From Nitrospira sp. (GTDB lineage Bacteria > Nitrospirota > Nitrospiria > Nitrospirales > Nitrospiraceae): a DNA stretch of 38,511 nucleotides. The stretch covers positions 247,271 to 285,781 of the forward strand of contig SWDG01000027.1 in the NCBI GenBank assembly GCA_005116965.1, written 5' to 3'. Position 1 is the stretch's first letter. Each line of letters opens with the position of its first letter. The translations under genes were made by a program, and so were the position numbers. Below, one piece after another: positions 31,375 to 38,511 of this stretch. The notes below the pieces were generated by a model that saw nothing but the letters and a program-made list of their open reading frames with translations, searched no databases and was not told where the DNA came from.

Positions 31375-32721
31375 ATGAAACAGATCTTATTCGTGGGTGC
31401 CGGGTCGGTCGGCGGATTCTTTGGGGCACACCTGGCGAAGAACAACCCCAATGTCTCCTTTCTTCTCAGACCAAGGACACTTGAAGCAGTCAAGCGGAAT
31501 GGGCTGACCATTCGTAGTGCCGGTGGTTCGTTCACCGTTCGGCCACCGGTTGCATCCGATGCTCGAGAGCTACCGAAGCCAGACCTCATTGTTCTGGGAG
31601 TGAAAGTCTACGACCTCGATGAGGTGATGGACCAGATCGAACCCATACTCACGGATAAGACAGTGCTGCTGACATTGCAGAACGGGATCGATACCGAAGA
31701 CCGACTCATCGCACGAATCCAGAGGGATTGCGTCGTGGGCGGAGTCGCGTACATCTATTCCAAAATCACCGAGCCGGGCGTGATCGACCATTATAAGAAG
31801 GGAGCTGTCGCCATCGGTGAACTGATGGGCCATGAGAGCGAACGACTTCTCGCCATCCATGACCTGTTTGCCTCAGCAGGCATTCCTTGCCACCTTTCTA
31901 AAGACCTTCGCCGCAGTAAATGGGAGAAGATGTGTTGGAACTGCGTCTTCAATCCGATCACGGTGCTCATTGATGATCGTGTGGCAAAAGCGTTAGATCA
32001 TCCGGAGATGACGGGTGTGATTCGGCAGATTGTCGGAGAATGCGCGGCAATCTCGGCTGCGCTGAAGGTACCGTTGCCGCTCGATATGCCGGAACGAGTG
32101 GTCAAGGCCTCGCAAGAGATTCGCGACATCCATACGTCTATGTACGATGATTGGAAGGCGGGGCGGCGGACGGAGATCGACTCTTTAAACGGGTTCATTG
32201 TGGAGCAGGGTCGCAAATTAGGCATACCCACTCCTGTCAACGAAGCCCTGACGGCGATGATCAAGACGATCACCGAGAAAGAACAGACCGGCTCAGGGCG
32301 GGTCCGAATCGAAGGCGCCGTCGTTCAACCCATCTCATTTGACCATGCCGCCATCGCGGCCTTGCCTGTCGAACATCAGCTCGATATTGCCACCGTGATG
32401 CCTGGCATGAAAGGACGGGGGATTCGGTTGAAGGGGCTCCTCGATGTTCCGGCTTTGGCGATTGAGGCGGATCACATCGCATTTCATGCAGCAGACGGAA
32501 CGTACTCAGCCTGTCTCACGCTCCAGCAAGCCAGAGACCATGGAGTGCTTGTGTACGAGCTTGATGGAGCACCGCTGCCTGATACCAAAGGTGGTCCGTT
32601 CCGCCTGGTCACGCCGGGACTCGGGGATCTCTGTGCCAATGTGAAAGGGGTCACACGAATTGAAATCACCAAGGGGCCTGGCCGGGATACGAGGCAAACC
32701 ACCTGTCCTCCGGTCTCGTGA
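31375..32721 (+). CDS. ketopantoate reductase-like protein fused to a Moco-fold domain
   Basis: The 448-residue product has two parts. Residues 1 to ~310 are a PanE/ApbA enzyme: GAGSVGG nucleotide site (8-14), LQNGID, catalytic-type Lys in RRSKWEKMCWNCVFNP, and GRRTEIDSLNGFIVEQG, GIPTPVN. PanE reduces 2-dehydropantoate with NADPH for CoA synthesis. Residues ~315-435 match the sulfite-oxidase-type molybdopterin-binding fold: ISFDHAAIAALP, GRGIRLKGLLD, HIAFHAADGTYSACLTL, VLVYELDGAPLPDTKGGPFR, LVTPG, and VKGVTRIEI. The cysteine that binds Mo in true oxidases is absent from the expected segment (HQLDIATVMPGMKG). The ATG has GAGG seven bases upstream. No stop or frameshift separates the parts, so this is a real in-frame fusion. 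The enzyme's true substrate may differ from ketopantoate. Confidence 0.85.
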   Translation: MKQILFVGAGSVGGFFGAHLAKNNPNVSFLLRPRTLEAVKRNGLTIRSAGGSFTVRPPVASDARELPKPDLIVLGVKVYDLDEVMDQIEPILTDKTVLLTLQNGIDTEDRLIARIQRDCVVGGVAYIYSKITEPGVIDHYKKGAVAIGELMGHESERLLAIHDLFASAGIPCHLSKDLRRSKWEKMCWNCVFNPITVLIDDRVAKALDHPEMTGVIRQIVGECAAISAALKVPLPLDMPERVVKASQEIRDIHTSMYDDWKAGRRTEIDSLNGFIVEQGRKLGIPTPVNEALTAMIKTITEKEQTGSGRVRIEGAVVQPISFDHAAIAALPVEHQLDIATVMPGMKGRGIRLKGLLDVPALAIEADHIAFHAADGTYSACLTLQQARDHGVLVYELDGAPLPDTKGGPFRLVTPGLGDLCANVKGVTRIEITKGPGRDTRQTTCPPVS

Positions 32722-32749
32722 CCGTTCCGAGGACAATACCCGTTGATGT

Positions 32750-33130
32750 ATGAAAAAGATCGGGGCAAGTCTATTGGTAGTGGTGGCAGTTCTTGTCGGC
32801 GCGATCTGGCTCGTTGATAGCATCGGGACGTTTGAGTCTCACTACGAGACCTATCAGGCATTGATAGAGTCTGAGAGCATGACCCACGGCTGGGTCTCAC
32901 ACGTCATTCCAAAATCCTCCTATGACATCTTTGAAACACATCGAGTCAGTGGAGGGATCGTCACGGTGCGATTCAGGTTTCAGCCTGGAGACACGAAGGA
33001 CATCGAATCACGCTGTGCTGGTCTGACAACCAACGATCCAATGATCACGCCATATCGCTGTCTCCACGATGGAGTGCCCGTTGTCGTCAGGTTGGAAGCC
33101 ACCGGGCAGGGCCAGGTTCATATTGACTAG
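32750..33130 (+). CDS. membrane-anchored hypothetical protein, 126 aa
   Basis: ATG at 32750, 28 bases after the PanE-fusion gene. Residues 1-22 form a single N-terminal membrane anchor or uncleaved signal (IGASLLVVVAVLVGAIWLV). The rest, about 100 residues, is periplasmic with GWVSHVIPKSSYDIFETHRV and GIVTVRFRFQPGD. This pattern occurs in small envelope proteins of unknown function, where 'P.S..DI...H......v...F.f.p.D' recurs. Two cysteines (SRC, YRC) could pair. The weak upstream sequence does not show a strong ribosome binding site. Confidence 0.65.
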   Translation: MKKIGASLLVVVAVLVGAIWLVDSIGTFESHYETYQALIESESMTHGWVSHVIPKSSYDIFETHRVSGGIVTVRFRFQPGDTKDIESRCAGLTTNDPMITPYRCLHDGVPVVVRLEATGQGQVHID

Positions 33131-33174
33131 AGAGCGTGCCTTCAGCTCACGATCACACACTCTGATGGCTGGGT

Positions 33175-33939
33175 ATGCCTGCTGAGGTCGGTCGCGTTGT
33201 TGCGCTTGGCGCCAGCAATCTGACACGTGGTTTCCAGACCATCGTCTCGACGTCTCGATCAGTGTGGGGACCGGACGTCGAAGTACTGGCGGCGCTTGGG
33301 CATGGGCGATCATATGGAGCTCCGAGCAGAATCGTTTTTCGCACCTTGCCCGGCATTCTCAAGTCAGGTCTGTGGGATGAGTTGGAGCGGCGACCGAAAG
33401 TTGTAACGAGGGCGCTTGTAACTGATGTCGGTAATGACATCTTGTACGGTTTCTCTGTAGCGCGAGCGCTTGGATGGGTTGAGGAGGCGCTCGTTCGCCT
33501 GAGCCGTGTGACGAATGACATCGTGCTTACAGACTTGCCTCTTGCCAGTATTCACCGTTTGTCAAACCGGAAGTTTTTGGCGTTTCGTTCAGTGTTGGTG
33601 CCGTCCTGCCGGCTGTCTCTTTCTCAAGTCATCGACAGATCGGAGCGAGTCACCGAAGGGCTGGCGAAGTTGTCTGCTAGGTACGGCGCTAAGTTCTTTG
33701 AACTTCATCCTGCGTGGTACGGGTTTGATCCCATCCACGTGCGCCCTTCCCAATGGCGTCAGGCCTGGCAGCAGATTCTCGGGGCTCAGCCTGAGGCGAA
33801 GCCGGGTAGTGGATCAACGATTGAGAGCGTGAAGCTCTACTTCATGCGCCCCGAACGCCGATGGCTGTTCGGCGTGGAGCAGGTCACGCCGCAGTCCGGT
33901 ACCGTACTCCGATCAGGTGGGCAGGTATGGCTGTATTGA
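33175..33939 (+). CDS. SGNH/GDSL-type hydrolase-like protein, 254 aa
   Basis: The catalytic blocks of the SGNH fold are visible: LGASNLTRGF with the nucleophile Ser14, TDVGNDILYG (block III Gly-Asn-Asp), and GFDPIHVRPSQW with the Asp-x-x-His pair. The family includes esterases, lipases and carbohydrate acetyl-esterases; the substrate here is unknown. No signal peptide is present, so it is probably cytoplasmic. ATG 33175 has only a weak GCTGGG upstream. It lies 44 bases after the membrane-anchored protein on the same strand. Confidence 0.8.
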   Translation: MPAEVGRVVALGASNLTRGFQTIVSTSRSVWGPDVEVLAALGHGRSYGAPSRIVFRTLPGILKSGLWDELERRPKVVTRALVTDVGNDILYGFSVARALGWVEEALVRLSRVTNDIVLTDLPLASIHRLSNRKFLAFRSVLVPSCRLSLSQVIDRSERVTEGLAKLSARYGAKFFELHPAWYGFDPIHVRPSQWRQAWQQILGAQPEAKPGSGSTIESVKLYFMRPERRWLFGVEQVTPQSGTVLRSGGQVWLY

Positions 33940-34016
33940 TTGGCGATCGAAGGATGCATTGAGTTGCGGCTTGTCTGGCCAGTACTATGCCGATGCTTAG
34001 GAGTAAGGTCTATTCA

Positions 34017-34091
34017 ATGCACGTCAAGACACAACTGATTCATATCTATGATATTGAAGCCAGGCTGGCTGCGTGGAGGTCACTTGACTGA
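34017..34091 (+). CDS. 24-residue leader-like ORF
   Basis: ATG 34017 follows AGGAGTAAGG at a good distance and encodes MHVKTQLIHIYDIEARLAAW then RSLD and stop. The stop (34089-34091) overlaps the likely TTG start (34084) of the next gene, suggesting translational coupling. The sequence is not recognised. It may be a leader peptide or a chance ORF. Confidence 0.3.
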   Translation: MHVKTQLIHIYDIEARLAAWRSLD

Positions 34092-34434
34092 ACCAACGGT
34101 TCACTATTCCATGTTGATAAAACGAGCGATCACGGGCTTTATTCTAGGCGCAATCGCGGGGGCGATCCAAGTTTGGTTTTTTAATCACGACCTGATGCAT
34201 CTCTGGGCGTCGATTGCTTCCGGAATCGTCTATATGACCGCCTGGGTGTCGTGCACTGATTGGCTGAAGCTGGCAGGTGGGAAGATTTTCCTCGGAGCCG
34301 TTGCCGGTGTGTTCGCTGCCATCGTGTGGTGGGCCATTGCCAGTCCTGTTGAGGACGCATTTGTTCAATCGGTCGTGGCTGGGCTCTGTTTTGGAGCAGC
34401 CTTTGCGTGGTCCGAATCACGGAAAGCGCTCTGA
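34084..34434 (+). CDS. small integral membrane protein, 116 aa
   Basis: Hydrophobic segments at about residues 13-33 (GFILGAIAGAIQVWFF), 38-58, 64-84 and 90-108 predict four membrane helices. I do not recognise the family; the glycine-rich helices with polar breaks resemble small YeeE/DUF-type inner-membrane proteins only superficially. The start is uncertain. TTG 34084 sits four bases after GGAGG, ATG 34111 gives a 107-residue product, and ATG 34048 has no ribosome binding site. The next gene also encodes a membrane-anchored protein. Confidence 0.65.
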   Translation: MTEPTVHYSMLIKRAITGFILGAIAGAIQVWFFNHDLMHLWASIASGIVYMTAWVSCTDWLKLAGGKIFLGAVAGVFAAIVWWAIASPVEDAFVQSVVAGLCFGAAFAWSESRKAL

Positions 34435-34563
34435 GTCTATGAAATCGATCAAGCATTCACCCTGTACACGAATACCGTTGCATCACATCGCAGACACAAC
34501 ATGCGTCATGCGACTGCTGCCGAGTTGCATCTTGGCGCAGATGCGTGAAGCTGGATCGCCATC

Positions 34564-34962
34564 ATGAAAGGATGGATCGGTCTCATCGGCGGATTCATCC
34601 TGGGCTTTCTGTCTGCCGTGATCGTGAACGGTGTGGCGCCCGAGCTGCTGACCCCGTATACCCGTGGGCTTATTCCAGCAGAACGGATGGTGACCGTCAC
34701 AGGAACTGTTGAGAAAAAACAACGTGAGGCAACTCGACTGCTGCTCACGCTGTCTACGCCCAACGGAGTGCTCTTGGCGACATTTTCGAAGCAGATCGAA
34801 GAACTCGATCTGCTGATTGCTGAGGGCTATGCCGTCACGATTCGGCTAGCAGGCTATTCTCCGTTTGTGGAGAATCCGAAGGTGGAACGTGTCGAAGCCA
34901 ATGCGGATCGCACGCATGCTGAACCTCCAGCACCATCGATGCCAGCGGGAGCGAAGCCGTAA
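34564..34962 (+). CDS. membrane-anchored hypothetical protein, 132 aa
   Basis: An N-terminal hydrophobic helix (WIGLIGGFILGFLSAVIVNG) is followed by a ~75-residue soluble part with beta-strand character (MVTVTGTVEKKQRE, LLLTLSTPNGVLLATF, YAVTIRLAG). This could be an OB-fold-like domain on the outer face of the membrane. The tail is Ala/Pro-rich. ATG 34564 starts the anchor correctly, but the ribosome binding site is weak. I do not recognise the family. It converges on the MATE transporter gene. Confidence 0.65.
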   Translation: MKGWIGLIGGFILGFLSAVIVNGVAPELLTPYTRGLIPAERMVTVTGTVEKKQREATRLLLTLSTPNGVLLATFSKQIEELDLLIAEGYAVTIRLAGYSPFVENPKVERVEANADRTHAEPPAPSMPAGAKP

Positions 34963-35054
34963 TGTCGCCCTTGGTGATGTGGACGATGGTGTCACTGAGG
35001 AGAGCATGGCTCTGGTAGGAAGTTGGCATCTGACAACCGTCGCTCCGTTGATTC

Positions 35055-36380
35055 TTAACGAATCACCTGAATCTGCCGCCACCGTTCGGACTGATATCGC
35101 CAGAGCAACAACCCCATCCGAACAGTCCAGTCCGCGATCATCGCAGCCCAGATGAATGAGACGGACTGGCGTAGCCAGAGGGCCGCGACCAGTGCCAAGG
35201 GCACGCGGACACCCCACATGCCGATCATCGTGGCGCCCATAATAAAGCGGGTGTCGCCGGCACCCCGCAGCGACCCGGCCAGAACCATGGTGAGGGCGAG
35301 CGGCACTTGCAGTAAAGCGACAATCTTTAAAAACGTCGTTCCGAGCTCGATCACCGCGTCATCCGTTGTGAACGCACGAAGCAACGTGTACGGAAAGAAG
35401 AAAAAGAGGATTCCCATACCGGTCATGATCATAATGGCCAGCCGATTGGCTTCCCAGTTTTCGAGTTTCGCCCTCGTATACTTGCCGGCTCCGATGCTTT
35501 GCCCCACCATGGTAGCTGCTGCAATGGCGAGTCCATATCCGGGCAGGAACGAAAAGGATTCGATCGACAACCCGACTTGATGCGCGGCATAGGCCACGGT
35601 GCCGTACAGAAGGACAAGTTTGGTGTAGATAAAGATACCGGCTTGTTGCACGATGCGTTCACCGGACACCGACGCTCCCACATCCCAGATCGATCGAATC
35701 AAGTCCAGGCGCAGTGTGGACGACTGCTTCAAGATGGGACGACAACGCAGCAGCAGATAGAACATGCCTGTCGCTTCAGCGAGGCCGACGGCAATCGCCG
35801 CACCTTTGAGTCCCATTGCAGGAGCTCCCCACTGTCCGTAGATGAGGGGGTATGCCAGGAACACATGGAGGAGATTGACACCGATCAGGCCGTACATGGG
35901 GGTCTTTGTGTCGCCAGTGCCTTGGAGGATGGACGACAAGACCTGGATGAGGACCGTACAGGGAATCACGAGGAAAATGAGTGTCGAATAGGGGAGGGCG
36001 AGCTCAATGACAGCGGATTCCGCACCGAGTTGCTGCATGACGAGCAGATTGCCGGCGATCCCAAGGCCAGCCAACAGGATCGAGACGCCGATCGAAAGCC
36101 ATAAGAAGTGACGAGCTGCTTCTCCGGCGTCTTGTCGCCGCCGCGCTCCCCATAACTGGGCAACGATCACGTTTGTCCCGACTGAAATTCCAGAGACCAG
36201 AGTCGTGGCCACGAAGGCCAGTAGTTGACCCAGACCGACTGCGGCGATTGATGTGGCACCCAGCCCCCCAACCAAGAAGACGGCGACAATGCCTTCTGCT
36301 CGTTGGAGCAGCGTGGTCAGCGTGACGGGAAGTGCCAACGTCATCACGGACCGTCTGATCTGGGTGACACCGTTGCCCAT
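35055..36380 (-). CDS. MATE-family multidrug/metabolite exporter
   Basis: The 441-residue protein has about 12 membrane helices in two related halves and the MATE family features: LALPVTLTTLLQ at the start, VSGISVGTNVIVAQLWGA in the TM2 region with the following RR loop, and in the second half GYGLAIAAATMVGQSIGAG, the matching motif. MATE proteins export drugs or metabolites in exchange for Na+ or H+. The ligand is not predictable. ATG 36380 opens a standard N-terminus. It is divergent from the nuclease-like gene at 36439. Confidence 0.93.
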   Translation of the reverse strand: MGNGVTQIRRSVMTLALPVTLTTLLQRAEGIVAVFLVGGLGATSIAAVGLGQLLAFVATTLVSGISVGTNVIVAQLWGARRRQDAGEAARHFLWLSIGVSILLAGLGIAGNLLVMQQLGAESAVIELALPYSTLIFLVIPCTVLIQVLSSILQGTGDTKTPMYGLIGVNLLHVFLAYPLIYGQWGAPAMGLKGAAIAVGLAEATGMFYLLLRCRPILKQSSTLRLDLIRSIWDVGASVSGERIVQQAGIFIYTKLVLLYGTVAYAAHQVGLSIESFSFLPGYGLAIAAATMVGQSIGAGKYTRAKLENWEANRLAIMIMTGMGILFFFFPYTLLRAFTTDDAVIELGTTFLKIVALLQVPLALTMVLAGSLRGAGDTRFIMGATMIGMWGVRVPLALVAALWLRQSVSFIWAAMIADWTVRMGLLLWRYQSERWRQIQVIR

Positions 36381-36438
36381 GGGGCGCTATCCTAGCAGAG
36401 TTCCTTCTGACGCCATGTGAGAAAGTGTTGATGGTTTG

Positions 36439-37821
36439 ATGGACTCTATGACAATGGCAGACGCTCATAACAGATCCTCCACGACATTCGCACCACGTCG
36501 CTTATCAAAATCGAAATACCTCTCGGGCTTGCAATGTCACAAGCGGCTCTATCTGGAGATGCATCAGCCTGCGCTGGCCACCCCGCCTGACGCATCGACC
36601 CAGGCGATCTTAGACATGGGAACCGAGATCGGGGTGCTCGCGCAGCAGCACTTTCGCGGTGGCGTGCTGGTCAAGTCGGGATTCCGTCAGCGAGAAGCAG
36701 CAATCGCAGAGACCGCCGCATTGCTTCAAGATTCCAAGATTCCGGCCATCTTCGAAGGGGCGTTTGAATATGACGGAGTGCTTGTGCGCGTCGATATTTT
36801 AGAGCGCGTGCAGAATGGTGACGGGAGATCGTCGTCCTGGCGATTGATCGAGGTGAAGTCCTCAACCAGGGTAAAAGATGTCCACCTTGATGACCTCTCC
36901 ATACAAAGCCACGTGGTACAAGGGGCCGGATTACGGCTTGATGCGACCTGTCTGATGCATATCGATACGGGGTATCTCTACCGAGGTGGGGAGGTTGATC
37001 TGCAGGCGCTCTTCTCGATTGAAGACGTTTCGGAATCGGTGACAGACCGTCGCGGGTCGGTGCCAGAACGATTGGCCACCATGAAAGTCCTTTTGCTGGA
37101 GTCGAAGGCCCCAAGGATCGAGCCTGATCAGCATTGTCATACACCCTACGAATGTCCCTTCTGGGCACATTGCACAAAGGACAAACCGCAGCGCTGGATC
37201 TACCACCTGCCGGGCAAGAAGGAGATCGTGAGTCAACTTGTCCGAAGGGGCATCGTGACGATCGACGACATTCCAGATGACACAAGGCTGTCGGATGTAC
37301 AACGAAAGGTCAAGGACAACGTCGAGTGGGTTTCATCCGAATTGGGTCGTACTCTTCGTTCCCTCAGCTATCCCATACACCATCTCGATGCTGAAACCGT
37401 CATGTTGGCATTGCCGCGGTTTCCCTCTATGAGGCCCTATCAGTCTCTTCCGGTTCAGTGGTCCAATCACATTGAACTTGAATCCGGTGAGGTGGCGCAC
37501 CAGGAGTTTCTTCATGGTGAGGCGTCGGACCCTCGCAGACGTTGGGTCGAATCGCTCATCGAATCACTCGGTGAGACCGGGAGCATTGTGGTCTACTCAG
37601 CCTATGAGGAATCGCTCATTCGTCAATTAGCAGAGACATTTCCTGAATTTAAATCAGCGTTCAAAGCGATTATGAAGCGGTTATGGGATCTGCTCTCCGT
37701 TATCAAGAGTCACTATTATCATCCCGCCTTCAACGGATCATACTGTTCAGTCCAGATGTGGTGGAACAGGCCGGAATCGGCATCAAGGTTGATGATTATC
37801 CAAGTTTTAAGCTCTCGATGA
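36439..37821 (+). pseudogene. Cas4-like nuclease/DUF2779 protein, 3'-truncated
   Basis: The product has a PD-(D/E)XK nuclease of the Cas4/RecB type: QC (Cys33), VRVDIL (Asp119), RLIEVKSS (Glu138, Lys140), an SIQ segment, and CHTPYECPFWAHC (Cys233/239/245). The four cysteines probably hold an Fe-S cluster. A DUF2779 domain follows, with a DEDD-exonuclease-like DAET (317-320), LPRFPSMRPYQSLPVQWS and VVYSAYEE. Family resemblance stops at HYYHPAFNGSY (about residue 435). The last ~25 residues are an out-of-frame tail, because the DNA switches to an IalB-like gene near 37743. The final exonuclease motif is therefore missing, and the gene is probably non-functional unless the nuclease domain works alone. 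ATG 36439 is one of several close starts. Confidence 0.75.
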
Positions 37822-38018
37822 GTAAATGTGACGTCAGAGTCTGCTTAGCAAGTGGATTTCTTGATGAACCGCTGCTGACCCAGCTGAAGTCAGGCAAATT
37901 GGCGACAATTGCTCTTGTTCGAAAAAACTCAAAATTAATGCACATTCCGCTCTCGCTTAGTGGTTTTCAGACGGCTTTTTCTGAACTGCAACGAGAGCAT
38001 ATCCGGAAGGCAAAATAA
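37743..38018 (+). pseudogene. C-terminal fragment of an IalB-family protein
   Basis: In a different frame from the preceding gene the sequence reads LFSPDVVEQAGIGIKVDDYP, then KCDVRVCLASG, then LKSGKLATIALV and IPLSLSGFQTAF. This matches the C-terminal half of 'invasion associated locus B' periplasmic proteins (P.gv....Gi.i.vDd.p....C....C.a......LksGk......v......i.lsl.GF..a). The two conserved cysteines (KCDVRVC) are kept. The start codon, signal peptide and N-terminal half are missing. The fragment begins exactly where the DUF2779 similarity ends. Confidence 0.65.
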
Positions 38019-38290
38019 TTGCCGTAGCGACGGTGAGACATTTCCAATAGCCTACAACCCAAGCAAGCCACTTCACTTTCTCTTCTGCGCATTTGGATGC
38101 CTCGGTTATGGCGTCCATCCCTGATCGGGGTGCTGCTCTCCGCTCACTGAGCCACGTAGACAATCTACAATTCCCATAATTTCGACTACTCCATCGATTT
38201 ATTCCTTTCGTCGAATCCGACTGTCAGCTTCACTTTCAAGATGTGATCTTTCTTGGGGGAAACGTCATGTGTGAATTTGGTATAGCGGAG

Positions 38291-38403
38291 TGTAGTGCTC
38301 CCCTGAAATCAAGCCACCTGAGTTGCTTGTTGCGCGCGATATTGGACCGGGCTCCGATACTTATGGCGCTATGGGGCCGTTCCTCGTTGTATCAGTGGAC
38401 CCA
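38291..38403 (-). mobile_element. IS3-family transposase C-terminal relic
   Basis: On the minus strand the sequence reads WVH-stop-YNEERPHSAI, then after a one-base deletion YRSPVQYRAQQATQVA and stop (38311-38309). WVHWYNEERPHSAxxYRSPxxYR is the hallmark end of IS3 OrfB integrases. The Trp codon is TGA (38394-38392) and the frame shifts near 38360, so it is dead. TGTAGTGCTCCCCTG at 38291 starts with TG and lies 18 bases past the stop, as expected for an IS3 terminal inverted repeat. Confidence 0.75.
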
Positions 38404-38463
38404 GCCCACGCTCAACGTCTCACGGTCGTCCGCACTCATGTATCGATAGGATCTTGTTGACAT
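38404..38463 (-). mobile_element. IS30-family transposase N-terminal relic
   Basis: On the minus strand ATG 38463-38461, preceded by AAGGTG, encodes MSTRSYRYMSADDRETLSVG. This fits the start of IS30-type transposases (Y..LS.eDRe.lslgla.G.s...iA). The similarity stops after 20 residues, where the IS3-type ending takes over in the same frame. The 5' end may extend past the window edge. Confidence 0.55.
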
Positions 38464-38511
38464 GGCAACACCTTAGCCCATCCAGGCCGGTCGTGTTACA
38501 CCCAACAGCGT

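Noticed and set aside
37957-38163. 68-residue minus-strand frame with a hydrophobic stretch
   Set aside because: It overlaps the IalB fragment in antisense, starts with TTG and lacks a convincing ribosome binding site or family match.

Overview
This is a mid-GC Gram-negative-type bacterial chromosome segment. The signal peptides, a lipobox and AGGAGG-type ribosome binding sites point that way. The gene set (RuBisCO-like protein, many Sel1-repeat secreted proteins, grpE-dnaK-dnaJ-rsmE without hrcA) suggests a Nitrospira-like (Nitrospirota) organism. That assignment comes from general resemblance and not from a diagnostic gene. No rRNA, tRNA or CRISPR array was seen.

Layout. 1-3000: the end of an unknown gene, a small unknown protein, a perfect 12-bp hairpin and a DeaD/DbpA-type DEAD-box RNA helicase. 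3000-4000: a decayed strip with an orphan antitoxin followed by a stub of a VapC-like toxin. 4060-9630: an accessory cluster of exported proteins, all on the + strand. It holds two short Cys-containing secreted proteins, two Cys-rich (Hcp-like) Sel1 proteins that are clear duplicates, a 652-residue Sel1 lipoprotein, a secreted coiled-coil protein and a fossil Sel1 C-terminus. 9700-18000: a RuBisCO-like protein, a DUF1232 protein, the HrpB helicase (-), a small protein, glucose-6-phosphate dehydrogenase, an MFS transporter and a TerC-family membrane protein (-).

18375-28292 is a long minus-strand housekeeping block. valS-nadC-birA-coaX are tightly packed (NAD, biotin attachment, CoA), followed by grpE-dnaK-dnaJ-rsmE (chaperones plus a 16S rRNA methyltransferase). 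A 13-bp perfect hairpin sits between dnaK and dnaJ. 28445-36380: a 39-residue very basic protein with its own promoter, a response regulator with a long helical-repeat tail, a HAD phosphatase, a sirtuin, a ketopantoate reductase-like protein fused to a sulfite-oxidase-fold domain, an SGNH hydrolase, several small membrane proteins and a MATE exporter.

36400-38511 is a broken region. A Cas4-like/DUF2779 nuclease gene is cut off abruptly and joined, out of frame, to the C-terminal part of an IalB-family gene. Next to it lie two truncated transposase relics (IS30-type start joined to IS3-type end). The best candidates for something new are the PanE/Moco-fold fusion, the Sel1 export cluster, the response regulator with PopZ-like repeats, and the recombination scars at the right end.
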